The notes under the pieces: generated by a model
What the model was told of the DNA's origin: nothing
The model's input: the letters and a program-made list of their open reading frames with translations, nothing else
The model's database searches: none
Translations under genes and position numbers: made by a program
Shown: positions 18,188-27,219 of the stretch, piece by piece
Position numbering within the stretch: position 1 is the stretch's first letter
Layout: every line of letters begins with the position of its first letter
Origin: Parasedimentitalea maritima
Lineage (GTDB): Bacteria > Pseudomonadota > Alphaproteobacteria > Rhodobacterales > Rhodobacteraceae
NCBI RefSeq assembly: GCF_005771405.1
Contig: NZ_VAUA01000008.1
Location: 62,001-126,000 of the forward strand
Length of the DNA: 64,000 nt
Direction: 5' to 3'

Positions 18188-18610
18188 ATGGGTGACAAAA
18201 CGCAACTGGCCCGCCAGTTTATTCAGGCGATCCCTCATGCCCAAGAACTGGGCCTGGTGCTGACCGAAATTGGTGATGGCATTGCTAAAATTACAATGCC
18301 CTATGATACCAAGTTGATTGGTGATCCCGAAACTGGGGTTATTCATGGTGGTGCGGTGTCAGCTTTGATGGATACCTGTTGTGGCGCGGCAGTTATGAGC
18401 CACCCTTTGGCTCCTGGTGGCACTGCGACCATTGATTTGCGTATCGATTACATGCGCGCTGCAACGCCGGGACAGACCATTACCACCAAAGCCACCTGTC
18501 ATCACATCAGTCGCAATGTTGCATTTGTGCGCGCAGTTGCTGTGGATGATGATGCTGAACGTCCGGTGGCTACCGCTTCGGGTGCGTTCTCGGTGGAGGC
18601 AGGGTTTTGA
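18188..18610 (+). CDS. PaaI family hotdog-fold thioesterase (first)
   Basis: A 140-aa single hotdog-domain protein. The active-site block is VIHGGAVSALMDTCCG, with the HGG turn and catalytic aspartate usual for PaaI/YdiI-type acyl-CoA thioesterases. Such enzymes release CoA from acyl or aryl thioesters. AAAGGGA lies upstream of the ATG. It overlaps the next thioesterase gene by 4 nt, and the two probably act together. Confidence 0.87.
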   Translation: MGDKTQLARQFIQAIPHAQELGLVLTEIGDGIAKITMPYDTKLIGDPETGVIHGGAVSALMDTCCGAAVMSHPLAPGGTATIDLRIDYMRAATPGQTITTKATCHHISRNVAFVRAVAVDDDAERPVATASGAFSVEAGF

Positions 18611-19137
18611 GTCGCCCCCGTCCCGAACCAATGCAGGTGGTCAAACAACGTCGTGACGCTGCGCTAACGGCATTGGTCGATTCGGTGCCCTATATTCGGT
18701 TTCTCGACATCAGTTTTGATCGTCGTGGCGACGAGTTGACCGGTCAGCTCAATTTTGACCAAAAACTGATCGGCAACCCCTATCTGCCAGCAATCCATGG
18801 AGGCGTAACTGCGGCTTTTTTGGAGGTCACAGCGGTGATGACACTAAACTGGCTGCATCTTTGGCCCAAGATTGAAGCCGGGGAATTAGATCCTGCAGAG
18901 ATGGCGGCCGGTAAGCTGCCTCGACAACCTAAAACTATCGATTTTACCGTGGACTATCTTCGCTCAGGTCTACCCCGCGATGCTTATGCGCGGGCCACAG
19001 TTGCACGTTCTGGTCGTCGGTTTGCCAGTGTGAGAGTAGAGGCCTGGCAAGATCACAAAGACAAGCTGTTTGCGCAGGCAACGGGTCATTTTCTGATGCC
19101 TCAAGGGGGCGAGAAGAATGACGCAAACACGTCCTGA
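18607..19137 (+). CDS. PaaI family hotdog-fold thioesterase (second)
   Basis: A 176-aa hotdog protein. The motif is AIHGGVTAAFLEVTAV, with glutamate where the first copy has aspartate. The start is taken as a TTG in a TTGA overlap with the previous stop, with GGAGG upstream; an ATG eight codons later is an alternative. The tandem arrangement and divergence between copies suggest different substrates or a heteromeric enzyme; this is inference. Confidence 0.82.
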   Translation: MSRPRPEPMQVVKQRRDAALTALVDSVPYIRFLDISFDRRGDELTGQLNFDQKLIGNPYLPAIHGGVTAAFLEVTAVMTLNWLHLWPKIEAGELDPAEMAAGKLPRQPKTIDFTVDYLRSGLPRDAYARATVARSGRRFASVRVEAWQDHKDKLFAQATGHFLMPQGGEKNDANTS

Positions 19138-20440
19138 ACCTGTGTTGGGGCATAGGCGGGTACTGAAGATTGCACTGCCGATTGTACTCTCCAACGCAAC
19201 CGTCCCAATTTTGGGCGCGGTGGATACTGGCGTCGTAGGCCAGATGGGGGCAGCGGCGCCCATTGGGGCCGTCGGTTTAGGTGCGATTATTCTGGGTGCT
19301 CTCTACTGGATGTTCGGCTTTTTACGCATGGGCACCACCGGTCTGGCGGCTCAGGCGCTGGGCAAAGGCGTCCATGGTGAGGTCGCGGCGTTGTTGACCC
19401 GCGGATTGATGATTGCCGCCGCCGCTGGGCTGGCGCTGATTTTGTTGCAATTGCCATTGATCTGGATGGCGTTTCACTTTGCGCCAGCCTCGCCCGAGGT
19501 AGAGGGAATGGCGCGGGACTATTTGCAGATCCGGATCTGGTCAGCCCCTGCTGCGATTGGATTGTTTGCCATCAATGGGTGGCTCATTGCGCAGGAGCGC
19601 ACGGGTGCGGTGTTGGTTTTGCAGCTCTGGATGAATGGCATCAATATCTTGCTGGATCTATGGTTTGTATTGGGGCTTGGCTGGGGTGTCAGTGGCGTCG
19701 CAGTCGCAACTTTACTTGCAGAAACTTCGGGATTGATGCTTGGGCTATGGTTGTGTCGGGGCATCTTTCGGCTGCCGGATTGGTGCAATTGGGCCCAGGT
19801 GTTCGACCGTGCGCGGCTGCGAACCATGGCTTTGGTCAACCGCGATATCCTGATCCGCTCACTGTTACTGGAGGCGATCGTTGTCTCATTCATGTTCTAT
19901 GGGGCCGGTTTTGGCGACGAGGTGCTGGCCGCCAATCAGGTTCTGCTACAGTTTCTGATGATCACAGCCTATGGCATGGACGGGTTTGCCTTTGCGGCCG
20001 AAACGCTGGTCGGGCAAGCGATGGGCGCGCGCAAGCGAGCAGCCCTGCGGAGCAGCGCCCAATTGGCAGGTCTTTGGGGGGTGGGATTGGGCCTGCTGAC
20101 GGCGTTGGGATTTGCGGTCTTTGGGGGTTGGATCATTGATCTGATGACCACGGCTGATCTGGTGCGCAGCGAGGCGCGGGCTTATCTCCCTTGGATGGTT
20201 GCTATGCCACTGCTGAGCGCAGCCGCATGGATATTTGATGGGATCTTCATAGGGGCCACTGCCACTCGCGACATGCGCAATATGATGCTGGTTAGTTTTG
20301 CAGTTTACGTTGTGGCAGTGGTCACGCTGGTTCCAATGCTGGGCAACCACGGGCTATGGCTGGCACTGATGATTTCGTTTGTGGCGCGTGGGATCAGCTT
20401 GGGTCTGCGTTATCCGGCGCTAGAGGCGCGTGCCGCCTGA
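19118..20440 (+). CDS. MATE family efflux transporter
   Basis: A 440-aa membrane protein with about 12 hydrophobic segments in two similar halves, as in MATE (DinF-like) exporters, which expel organic cations or other small molecules by H+ or Na+ antiport. The opening RRVLKIALPIVLSNATVPIL and the GAVDTGVVGQMG stretch are typical. Its ATG lies inside the end of the thioesterase gene (20-nt overlap), so it is probably translated from the same message. Confidence 0.9.
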   Translation: MTQTRPEPVLGHRRVLKIALPIVLSNATVPILGAVDTGVVGQMGAAAPIGAVGLGAIILGALYWMFGFLRMGTTGLAAQALGKGVHGEVAALLTRGLMIAAAAGLALILLQLPLIWMAFHFAPASPEVEGMARDYLQIRIWSAPAAIGLFAINGWLIAQERTGAVLVLQLWMNGINILLDLWFVLGLGWGVSGVAVATLLAETSGLMLGLWLCRGIFRLPDWCNWAQVFDRARLRTMALVNRDILIRSLLLEAIVVSFMFYGAGFGDEVLAANQVLLQFLMITAYGMDGFAFAAETLVGQAMGARKRAALRSSAQLAGLWGVGLGLLTALGFAVFGGWIIDLMTTADLVRSEARAYLPWMVAMPLLSAAAWIFDGIFIGATATRDMRNMMLVSFAVYVVAVVTLVPMLGNHGLWLALMISFVARGISLGLRYPALEARAA

Positions 20441-20457
20441 TTTTAAGTCGTGAAGTT

Positions 20458-20488
20458 CCACACCGCGAGCGTGAATAATGCGGTGTGG
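20458..20488. terminator. 9-bp hairpin between convergent genes
   Basis: CCACACCGC and GCGGTGTGG pair around a 13-nt loop in the gap between the MATE gene and the convergent arsC-like gene. It may serve both directions; no strong T-run follows. Confidence 0.4.
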
Positions 20489-20494
20489 ACAAGA

Positions 20495-20836
20495 TTAAAG
20501 TAGGGCCTCGATTGCTTCAGTCGGGCGACCAATTGCGGCCCGGCTGCCAGATATGGCAATCGGTCGTTCGATTAGCGCTGGATGTGCTGCCATGGCTGTT
20601 TGCAGCTTGGCCTCGGGGCTGTCTTTACTCAGGCCTAGCTCTTTGAACCGCGCATCAGAGCTGCGCATCATTGCAACAGCAGAAACACCAAGTGCGGATT
20701 GAACCTGTTTGATCTCCTCCAGGCTTGGTGGGTCCTGCAGATAAAGACGAATTTGCACTTCGGCGCCCCGCTCTTGCAGCAGTGCCAACCCGGCGCGGGA
20801 CTTTGAACAACGGGGGTTGTTCCAATAGGTAATCAC
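20495..20836 (-). CDS. arsC: ArsC family (glutaredoxin-type arsenate reductase-like) protein
   Basis: A 113-aa ArsC-fold protein with the catalytic Cys10 in NNPRCSKSR and arginines in [16 protein letters not shown] that match the oxyanion-binding set of glutaredoxin-dependent arsenate reductases. Its ATG overlaps the pyrD stop by 4 nt. No arsenic regulator or arsenite exporter is near, so it may be a YfgD-like housekeeping member, not a resistance enzyme. Confidence 0.8.
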   Translation of the reverse strand: MITYWNNPRCSKSRAGLALLQERGAEVQIRLYLQDPPSLEEIKQVQSALGVSAVAMMRSSDARFKELGLSKDSPEAKLQTAMAAHPALIERPIAISGSRAAIGRPTEAIEALL

Positions 20837-21891
20837 AGCCAGTCCCCCTGTTTGCTGCCCACGGCCTGGGCGACATTGTCAAACCCATCGCGGGCCAGCA
20901 GATCGTCAAGCCCGCGGGCAATGTCTCCGGCTAACGACAAGCCCTGATAGATCATTGCGGTATACAGCTGCACGGCGGTAGCACCGGCGCAGATCTTGGC
21001 ATAGGCCTGCTCTGGCGTGCTGATGCCACCAACCCCGACGAGCGGCACCTTGCCATCCAGCAACTGCGAGAGCTGCGCCAGAACCCGGGTTGAACTCTCA
21101 AACAGCGGTGCACCGGACAATCCGCCTGCTTCACCCTTATACGCGCTTTGTAATCCATCGCGCGACAGAGTGGTATTGGTGGCAATCACCGCATCGATAC
21201 CCGTTTCCAGAGCAACTGCGGCGATATCTTGTATCTCATCAGCGTTCAGGTCAGGTGCAATTTTCAAAAACACCGGGATTTTGCGGTCAATCTCGTTGCG
21301 GGTCTTAATCACACCCGACAATAGCGCCGAAAGGGCGGCCTTACCCTGAAGGTCACGCAATTTTTCTGTGTTGGGAGAGGAAACATTGACAGTGGCAAAG
21401 TCCAAATGAGCTCCACAGTGTGCTAGTACCCTGGCAAAATCATTGGCCCGGTCTTCGCTGTCTTTGTTGGCACCAAGGTTCAGTCCAATCACCGCGCCCG
21501 TGGGACGCAAGGACAAGCGTCGCTCGATAAGGTCCATACCCTGGTTGTTAAACCCAAACCGGTTTATGGCGGCTTTGTCTTCGGTCAGTCGAAACAGTCT
21601 TGGTTGTGGGTTGCCAGGTTGTGGGCGAGGGGTGGCAGCTCCCACTTCGATGAAGCCAAAACCGGACTGGGACAACGGTGTCAGGACTTCAGCATTTTTG
21701 TCAAAGCCTGCGGCGAGGCCCACAGGATTGGGCAGATCAATTCCAGCCAACGTAGTTTTCAACCTTGCCGAGGTGACCGGGCCCGGTGCTGGAGATAGGC
21801 CCATCTTCAGGGCCTTGATGGCCAACCCATGTGCGGTCTCCGGATCGATGCGATGCAGGGCAGCTAACCCAATTTTCTCTACGAAGTTCAT
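20833..21891 (-). CDS. pyrD: Dihydroorotate dehydrogenase (quinone), class 2
   Basis: A 352-aa flavoenzyme converting dihydroorotate to orotate in pyrimidine synthesis, feeding electrons to quinone. The N-terminal ~40 residues form the membrane-associating helices of class 2 enzymes. The FMN barrel carries the catalytic-serine stretch [12 protein letters not shown] and the phosphate-binding VGVGGIST. Start: ATG at 21891 ([13 protein letters not shown]), in an ATGA overlap with the DUF952 stop; a longer frame would extend 42 codons into that gene. Confidence 0.94.
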   Translation of the reverse strand: MNFVEKIGLAALHRIDPETAHGLAIKALKMGLSPAPGPVTSARLKTTLAGIDLPNPVGLAAGFDKNAEVLTPLSQSGFGFIEVGAATPRPQPGNPQPRLFRLTEDKAAINRFGFNNQGMDLIERRLSLRPTGAVIGLNLGANKDSEDRANDFARVLAHCGAHLDFATVNVSSPNTEKLRDLQGKAALSALLSGVIKTRNEIDRKIPVFLKIAPDLNADEIQDIAAVALETGIDAVIATNTTLSRDGLQSAYKGEAGGLSGAPLFESSTRVLAQLSQLLDGKVPLVGVGGISTPEQAYAKICAGATAVQLYTAMIYQGLSLAGDIARGLDDLLARDGFDNVAQAVGSKQGDWL

Positions 21892-22226
21892 GCCATGTCT
21901 GCCGGAAACTGATGCACGCCATCCACTAGCGGCAGTGATTTCGCCCAAAGCGTTTCCGATAGTTTGAGGGGGCGGAACAAATGTGGGAACAGCGCATTGC
22001 CGCGGGAGACTTCCCATTTTAGGGCCTTACCTAGTGTATCGGCTTCATAGGCCAACAGCATCAGATCCGTTGCATCAGCAAAATGCTTGGCTGCGGTTTC
22101 AGCAGCTTGTTCAGCTGTTGAAAAATGAATGAACCCGTCGCTTAGGTCGATCGGTGCACCCAGAGTTTCCCCTTGGGATTCGAAGGCCGCCCATTCGTCG
22201 GCACGGAAAATTTTGTAAATCAGCAT
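21888..22226 (-). CDS. DUF952 domain-containing protein
   Basis: A 112-aa protein matching DUF952: [16 protein letters not shown] at the start, [20 protein letters not shown] in the middle and [14 protein letters not shown] toward the end. The family is of unknown biochemical function and often sits by pyrD in Rhodobacterales. It is the first gene of a three-gene overlapping unit with pyrD and arsC. Confidence 0.85.
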   Translation of the reverse strand: MLIYKIFRADEWAAFESQGETLGAPIDLSDGFIHFSTAEQAAETAAKHFADATDLMLLAYEADTLGKALKWEVSRGNALFPHLFRPLKLSETLWAKSLPLVDGVHQFPADMA

Positions 22227-22298
22227 GTCAGCCTGATGCCCTGAGCGTGCAGCCGGGTCAAGAGATTGGCGTGCATGATCAGAAAAACAACGGCTAAA

Positions 22299-22316
22299 GT
22301 GTCATAACACCGTCGT
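22299..22316 (+). promoter_or_regulatory. Candidate Pho box
   Basis: GTGTCATAACACCGTCGT agrees at 13 of 18 positions with the PhoB consensus of two CTGTCAT-type repeats separated by AT-rich bases. It lies about 150 bp before the 5'-nucleotidase start, a gene type often under phosphate control. Confidence 0.4.
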
Positions 22317-22465
22317 GCTCATTGTCTAACTCGGGGTTACATTGGGCTTGCCGTGACAAGAGCCTTGCGATTCCGCAATCTGGGCGCGAATATGTCATAT
22401 TCCCCAATGATGACGCCGATCGTCGCCATAGGGCGAGAAAAATAAGAACAGGGAGAACCTCAATT

Positions 22466-24043
22466 ATGATGATGCGTATTCTAACTTCGGTCGCAGCCTT
22501 GGGGCTGACAGCTGGTATGGCTGCTGCGGACTATAGTCTGACCATTCTACATACCAATGATTTCCATTCCCGCTTTGAACCCGTCAGCAAATATGACAGT
22601 GGCTGCCGTGAAGGTGATAACGCCGAAGGCAAGTGCTTTGGTGGGTCTGCCCGTTTGGTGACAGCTATCGCTGACGCCCGCGCACGCAGCAACAACTCGA
22701 TCCTGGTAGATGGTGGCGACCAATTCCAAGGTTCGCTGTTCTATACCTACTACAAGGGTAAAGTGGCGGCTGAGATGATGAACAAGCTGGAGTACGACGG
22801 TATGACCGTTGGTAACCACGAGTTCGACGATGGCCCCGAAGTCCTGCGTGGATTTATGGATTCGGTTGGCTTTCCGGTTCTGATGTCAAACGCTGACGTT
22901 AGTGCCGAGCCTGCTCTGGCTGATGTTCTGAAAAAATCCACTGTGATCGAACGTGGCGGTGAAAAGATCGGTCTGATTGGTCTGACGCCAGAAGACACCC
23001 ACGATCTGGCTAGCCCCGGCAAAAACATCACCTTTGGTGACCCGGTTGCTGCAGTTCAGGCCGAAGTAGACCGCCTGACAGCTGAAGGTGTGAACAAGAT
23101 TATCGTGCTCAGCCACTCTGGCTATGTTGTTGACCAAAAGGTTGCCGCTGAAACCACCGGTGTTGACGTGATTGTTGGCGGCCACTCGAACAGCTACCTG
23201 TCGAACGTGTCCGACCGTGCCGTTGGTCCTTACCCGACAATGGTCAACGATACAGCGATTGTTCAGGCCTATGCCTATGGCAAGTTCCTGGGCGAGCTGA
23301 ACGTGACTTTTGATGATGCTGGTAACGTGGTTGAGGCCGCTGGTGAGCCGCTGAGCATGGACGCAACCGTGGCCGAAGACGAAGCCACCGTAGCCCGTAT
23401 TGCCGAGCTAGGCACACCGCTGGAAGAGATCCGCACCAAGGTTGTGGCTGAATCAGCTGAATCCATCAACGGTGACCGTGCTACCTGCCGTATTCAAGAA
23501 TGCCAGATGGGCAACCTTGTTGCAGACGCGATGTTGGCTCGGGTCAAGGATCAGGGCGTAACAATCGCGATCGCAAACTCGGGCGGCATTCGTGCCAGCA
23601 TGGAGTCGGGTGAAGTCACCATGGGTGAAGTTCTGTCGGTTCTGCCGTTCCAGAACACCCTGTCGACCTTTGAACTGGATGGCGCAACCCTAGTTGCTGC
23701 CCTAGAAAATGGTGTAAGCCAGGTAGAAGAGGTCAAAGGTCGTTTCCCACAGGTTGCCGGTCTTAAGTTTAGCTGGGACGCAAGCGTTGCTGCCGGTGAA
23801 GGCCGTGTTCAGGACGTGATGGTTGCCGATGGTGACGGATACGTAGCTGTTGATCCGGCCAAGACCTACATGGTTGTAACCAACAACTATGTGCGTGGCG
23901 GCGGTGATGGCTACAAGATGTTCGCAGGTGACGACAAAAACGCCTACGACTTTGGCCCCGATCTGGCTGATGTTCTGGCTGAGTACATGGCAACACACTC
24001 GCCATATAAGCCTTACACAGACGGTCGTATCTCTCAGAAATAA
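22466..24043 (+). CDS. Periplasmic 5'-nucleotidase / metallophosphatase (UshA-like)
   Basis: A 525-aa secreted two-domain phosphatase. A signal peptide (MMMRILTSVAALGLTAGMAAA) precedes the metallophosphatase domain, whose metal ligands appear in HTNDFHSRF, VDGGDQFQGS, VGNHEFDDG, LSHSG and GGHSNSY. The C-terminal 5'-nucleotidase domain has NSGGIRASMESG and VLPFQNTLSTFELDG. It likely scavenges phosphate and nucleosides from nucleotides. Three consecutive ATGs occur at the start, with GGGAGAA upstream. It belongs to the same superfamily as SoxB but lacks the SoxB context and Tat signal. A terminator follows. Confidence 0.92.
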   Translation: MMMRILTSVAALGLTAGMAAADYSLTILHTNDFHSRFEPVSKYDSGCREGDNAEGKCFGGSARLVTAIADARARSNNSILVDGGDQFQGSLFYTYYKGKVAAEMMNKLEYDGMTVGNHEFDDGPEVLRGFMDSVGFPVLMSNADVSAEPALADVLKKSTVIERGGEKIGLIGLTPEDTHDLASPGKNITFGDPVAAVQAEVDRLTAEGVNKIIVLSHSGYVVDQKVAAETTGVDVIVGGHSNSYLSNVSDRAVGPYPTMVNDTAIVQAYAYGKFLGELNVTFDDAGNVVEAAGEPLSMDATVAEDEATVARIAELGTPLEEIRTKVVAESAESINGDRATCRIQECQMGNLVADAMLARVKDQGVTIAIANSGGIRASMESGEVTMGEVLSVLPFQNTLSTFELDGATLVAALENGVSQVEEVKGRFPQVAGLKFSWDASVAAGEGRVQDVMVADGDGYVAVDPAKTYMVVTNNYVRGGGDGYKMFAGDDKNAYDFGPDLADVLAEYMATHSPYKPYTDGRISQK

Positions 24044-24074
24044 GAGTTTCGAAGCTGAAATATTATGAGCAGAG

Positions 24075-24109
24075 ATTAAGCCCCGCTGACCAATTCAGCG
24101 GGGCTTAAT
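24075..24109 (+). terminator. Rho-independent-type terminator after 5'-nucleotidase
   Basis: A 15-bp GC-rich stem (ATTAAGCCCCGCTGA pairing with TCAGCGGGGCTTAAT) with a 5-nt loop. Both flanks are T/A-rich, so it can end both this gene and the convergent sulfotransferase gene. Confidence 0.85.
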
Positions 24110-24148
24110 TGTACCAGGCGAATGCGTTTTGTTGAGTTTACCTGGCCA

Positions 24149-25798
24149 TCACAGATCATACTCGGGCCACAGGTCGAAATTGAGTTCGTCCAGAAACGGT
24201 TTTAGCTCATCCGCGGCCTGTTGCCAGCTTCCTATCGATCTCGTTGAAATCTTGTTCCGAACTTGGTCGACGCTGGCTGTTTTAACTGTACCTGTGTTCC
24301 GTTCGGGAGAGATCATCGCTGGGTCCCAGTTAATTCCACAGTGTTGTGCAATGCGTTTACTCACGTTCTCTGGGTCGCGAGTAAGCTGTTCATATTGAAC
24401 ATTGAGAATTTTGGATGCAAAAGTCTTCCGCCACAACTCCATGTACCGACGATACAGATTTGCACTGTGAGCCATTGAAATGAGATCATTTGCGTAGCGA
24501 ATTCCGCCGGCCGGGAAGCGCTGGATCCAGGTTGAAAGAGCTGTGTCTCGGGGATCCCGTAGAATATTGACAACCTTGGCATTTGGGATGGCGGACAAAA
24601 TGTAACCCAGTATCTGATAGTTGTGGGGCATTTTGTCGACAGTTGCTAAGCTGCTTTCGGCTGGATTTGGCAGGTTATTATAATAGTGGTGAGCCAACTC
24701 AGCAGCATCTGAATCGGTGAACTGATGGTTGGACTCTTGAAAGGTTTTGCAAAACTGTCTGGCGGCGCCCAATTCACCGCAACCATGGACCTGTTCGCTA
24801 GATGAAAGCATCATTTCCAGCAAAGTGGTTCCTGACCTTGGTTGGCCAACGACGAAAATGGGTACGCGTGCCTCTACTTCAGACGCGTTCACTATTACGC
24901 TCTTCGTTGCGAACTGTTGCTCAGCGAGATCAAAGCCTTTGTTTTCCTTTTCAGACTCGTAAGGATTATGGGAAAAGCGGATTGCGTTGGCCGTCGCGTA
25001 TATCGGTAAGGCGTCTGTCAGACTTTGGGAAATTTTGATAAGATTGGCACGCGCGTAGTGCAACAAGTCCACTTCCGGAACCTCGTCTTCAGAAATCTTG
25101 TCAGTTAGCGCTAAGAGTTTACTTGCCTCCTTAGCTGTTGTTAGCATGGAGAGGTCGTAAATTGCGTCTAGGTCTTTTGGGTCTCTGCCTACAATTCCGG
25201 TTAGTACTTTCTTCGCCTCAGCTTGGGCACTTTTTTGGTGAAGGGCCTGTGCAAACAGTCGGGCGGCCATTGGATGTGTTGGTGACAGTTCATAGGCTGA
25301 GAGCCGGTCATTGAAGCTTTCATCATAAAGATTCAAATGGCTGTAAGCTGTGCCACGTAAAGTCAAAAGTTCAATTTTGTCAGGAAATACACTTAGGCTG
25401 TTAGTGGCGAATTCTACCAGTTCATTCCATCGTTCTTGCCGCGCCAACAGGTTTCCGAGAAGGCTATAAGCGTGAAGTATGTCGGGATACCGACCAATCG
25501 TTTGGGTTAGGTATTTTTCGGCTGCCAGTATTTGGTTTGACATCTCAAGAGCGGAGGTCAAATTTTCAATATCTTTTTCACTACGAGGCCGAATCTTGGC
25601 TGCTCCCAAAAAGAAGGGGACAGACTTTTTATATTGCCCTTCTGATTGTAGCACAAAGCCTGCCAGTGAACGGAAATCGGGGTCCTTAGGAAACTTTTTA
25701 ACGCCCAGTTTTGCCTTTTTTAGAGCTTGGGAATTCTTAGCGTTCTCTATGTCGAGGAGTATTTTGGATTTCAGAGAGGCTGCGGGCGACGAAGGCAT
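24149..25798 (-). CDS. Tetratricopeptide-repeat sulfotransferase
   Basis: A 549-aa protein with an N-terminal half of TPR-like helical repeats and a C-terminal sulfotransferase domain. The PAPS loop is VVGQPRSGTTLLEMML and the 3'-phosphate motif is ILRDPRDTALST. Start chosen at 25798 (MPSSPAASLKSK) because an earlier ATG would place the frame inside the divergent YedK-like gene. Base composition is lower in GC and codon use differs from neighbours such as the 5'-nucleotidase, which may indicate transfer. Acceptor unknown. Confidence 0.85.
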   Translation of the reverse strand: MPSSPAASLKSKILLDIENAKNSQALKKAKLGVKKFPKDPDFRSLAGFVLQSEGQYKKSVPFFLGAAKIRPRSEKDIENLTSALEMSNQILAAEKYLTQTIGRYPDILHAYSLLGNLLARQERWNELVEFATNSLSVFPDKIELLTLRGTAYSHLNLYDESFNDRLSAYELSPTHPMAARLFAQALHQKSAQAEAKKVLTGIVGRDPKDLDAIYDLSMLTTAKEASKLLALTDKISEDEVPEVDLLHYARANLIKISQSLTDALPIYATANAIRFSHNPYESEKENKGFDLAEQQFATKSVIVNASEVEARVPIFVVGQPRSGTTLLEMMLSSSEQVHGCGELGAARQFCKTFQESNHQFTDSDAAELAHHYYNNLPNPAESSLATVDKMPHNYQILGYILSAIPNAKVVNILRDPRDTALSTWIQRFPAGGIRYANDLISMAHSANLYRRYMELWRKTFASKILNVQYEQLTRDPENVSKRIAQHCGINWDPAMISPERNTGTVKTASVDQVRNKISTRSIGSWQQAADELKPFLDELNFDLWPEYDL

Positions 25799-25860
25799 GA
25801 AAGTGAAATATCCTTGAAATTGGTCTGGACATAGTTTCGTTGGTTGTGGATTTTTGAACC

Positions 25861-26550
25861 ATGTGCGGACGACTTGCAAACACTCTTCCCAATGACGCGA
25901 TGGCTCAGCTGTTTGCTGCACAGCCTTCAAACAGCCTGCCGCATGTGCCCAATTTCAACGTTTGTCCAACAAACCTAGTACATGTCATACGTAGCGGAGA
26001 AAATGGGCGCCACTTGATCCCGATGCGTTGGGGGTTTGTGCCACATTGGTATCAAAGTGTTTCTGCCGGTCCACTGTTAATCAATGCACGGGCAGAAACC
26101 ATTGCTAAAAAACCTGCTTTTGCAGAGGCATGCCGGGGACGCCGTTGCCTGATTCCTGCGACTGGTTTTTTTGAATGGACCAGGGATATACAGGACCGCA
26201 AATTACCATGGTACATTCAGCGACGTGATCGTGCTCCTATCGCTTTTGCTGGAATTTGGCAGAGTTGGGGGCAAGAAGATCCAATCAACACCTGTGCCAT
26301 TGTCACGACCCAAGCCAATAAGCACGTGTCCTTGATCCATCACCGGATGCCACTGGTTCTGGAACAGAAGGATTGGCCGTTGTGGTTGGGGGAGGCGGGG
26401 AAAGGTGCCGCGTCCTTGATGCAGCCCGGCGGTGAAGCCGTACTGGACTTTCACCGGGTTGATCCTAGGGTGAACTCAAACCGTGCGTCGGGGCCCGAAC
26501 TGATCGAGCCTTTCGAACCCGGGGAAGTCCCGGCTGGCCCTCTTATTTAG
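25861..26550 (+). CDS. SOS response-associated peptidase family protein (YedK/HMCES)
   Basis: A 229-aa SRAP-domain protein. Cys2 becomes the N-terminal nucleophile after Met removal; the conserved asparagine is in LINARAET, the glutamate in GFFEW and the histidine in HHRMPLVL. Family members form a thiazolidine crosslink with abasic sites in single-stranded DNA and so shield them. The stop overlaps that of the convergent MarR gene by 8 nt. Confidence 0.93.
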   Translation: MCGRLANTLPNDAMAQLFAAQPSNSLPHVPNFNVCPTNLVHVIRSGENGRHLIPMRWGFVPHWYQSVSAGPLLINARAETIAKKPAFAEACRGRRCLIPATGFFEWTRDIQDRKLPWYIQRRDRAPIAFAGIWQSWGQEDPINTCAIVTTQANKHVSLIHHRMPLVLEQKDWPLWLGEAGKGAASLMQPGGEAVLDFHRVDPRVNSNRASGPELIEPFEPGEVPAGPLI

Positions 26551-27046
26551 GGTCTGTGCCGCTGTCGTCGGTCTTGCCCAGCCCACGGTGTGGTGCCCGG
26601 CTTAAATCATTACCAGCAAGTATTAGTTTTTGCAGCAATGCCACGAACTGCGCTTGTTCTTGCGCGTTTAGCCCTGACAGAATGTCAGGCTGGGCGGCTT
26701 TCACCAATGGATGCGCTTTGCTCAGCAATGTCTCACCATCTGACGACAGAAACAGTTCACGCGCCCGCCGATCTGATTTGGACACTTTGCGCAGCACAAG
26801 TCCTCTGGCATCAAGGCGGTCTATGACCTTGCCGAGTGTTGCCCTGTCGTAGGCAATCAGCCCTGCAACTGTTGCCTGATCAATACCGGGGTGGTCCCGG
26901 ATAGCGCAGAGAGCTGCAAATTGTACCGGCGTCAGGGACAATCCTGCGGCGGCGACGTGTTCCATGAATTGGGCAACCGAAATCTGGTTCAGCCGCCGGA
27001 TCAGATGGCCGGGCATGCTGTGAATGTCCAGAGGGGATAATTCCAT
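26543..27046 (-). CDS. MarR family transcriptional regulator
   Basis: A 167-aa winged-helix regulator: LTPVQFAALCAIRDHPGIDQATVAGLIAYDRATLGKVIDRLDARGLV covers the HTH and recognition helix, followed by a wing with SDRRARELFLS. Start set at ATG 27046 (MELSPLDIH); an upstream frame of 94 codons shows no family likeness and overlaps the mnmH promoter. It is divergent from mnmH, with about 170 bp between. Ligand and targets are unknown. Confidence 0.85.
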   Translation of the reverse strand: MELSPLDIHSMPGHLIRRLNQISVAQFMEHVAAAGLSLTPVQFAALCAIRDHPGIDQATVAGLIAYDRATLGKVIDRLDARGLVLRKVSKSDRRARELFLSSDGETLLSKAHPLVKAAQPDILSGLNAQEQAQFVALLQKLILAGNDLSRAPHRGLGKTDDSGTDPK

Positions 27047-27219
27047 TTTATACTCGCAGTAATAGCCTAGTTTTAGGGTGGAAGGGCACCCGTCGGAAGT
27101 ATTGGTGAAAACACCTGCTTTAAGATTACTTTTCATTACTTCGTTTACGCAAGCTGCTTTTGTCATATCGACTGAAAACGACACTTTCCCTAGCACTCTC
27201 CTGCGGCTAGAGGTGGCGC

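Noticed and set aside
22466-24043. A second soxB
   Set aside because: It has a Sec signal peptide, UshA-like motifs and a possible Pho box, and none of the SoxB context.
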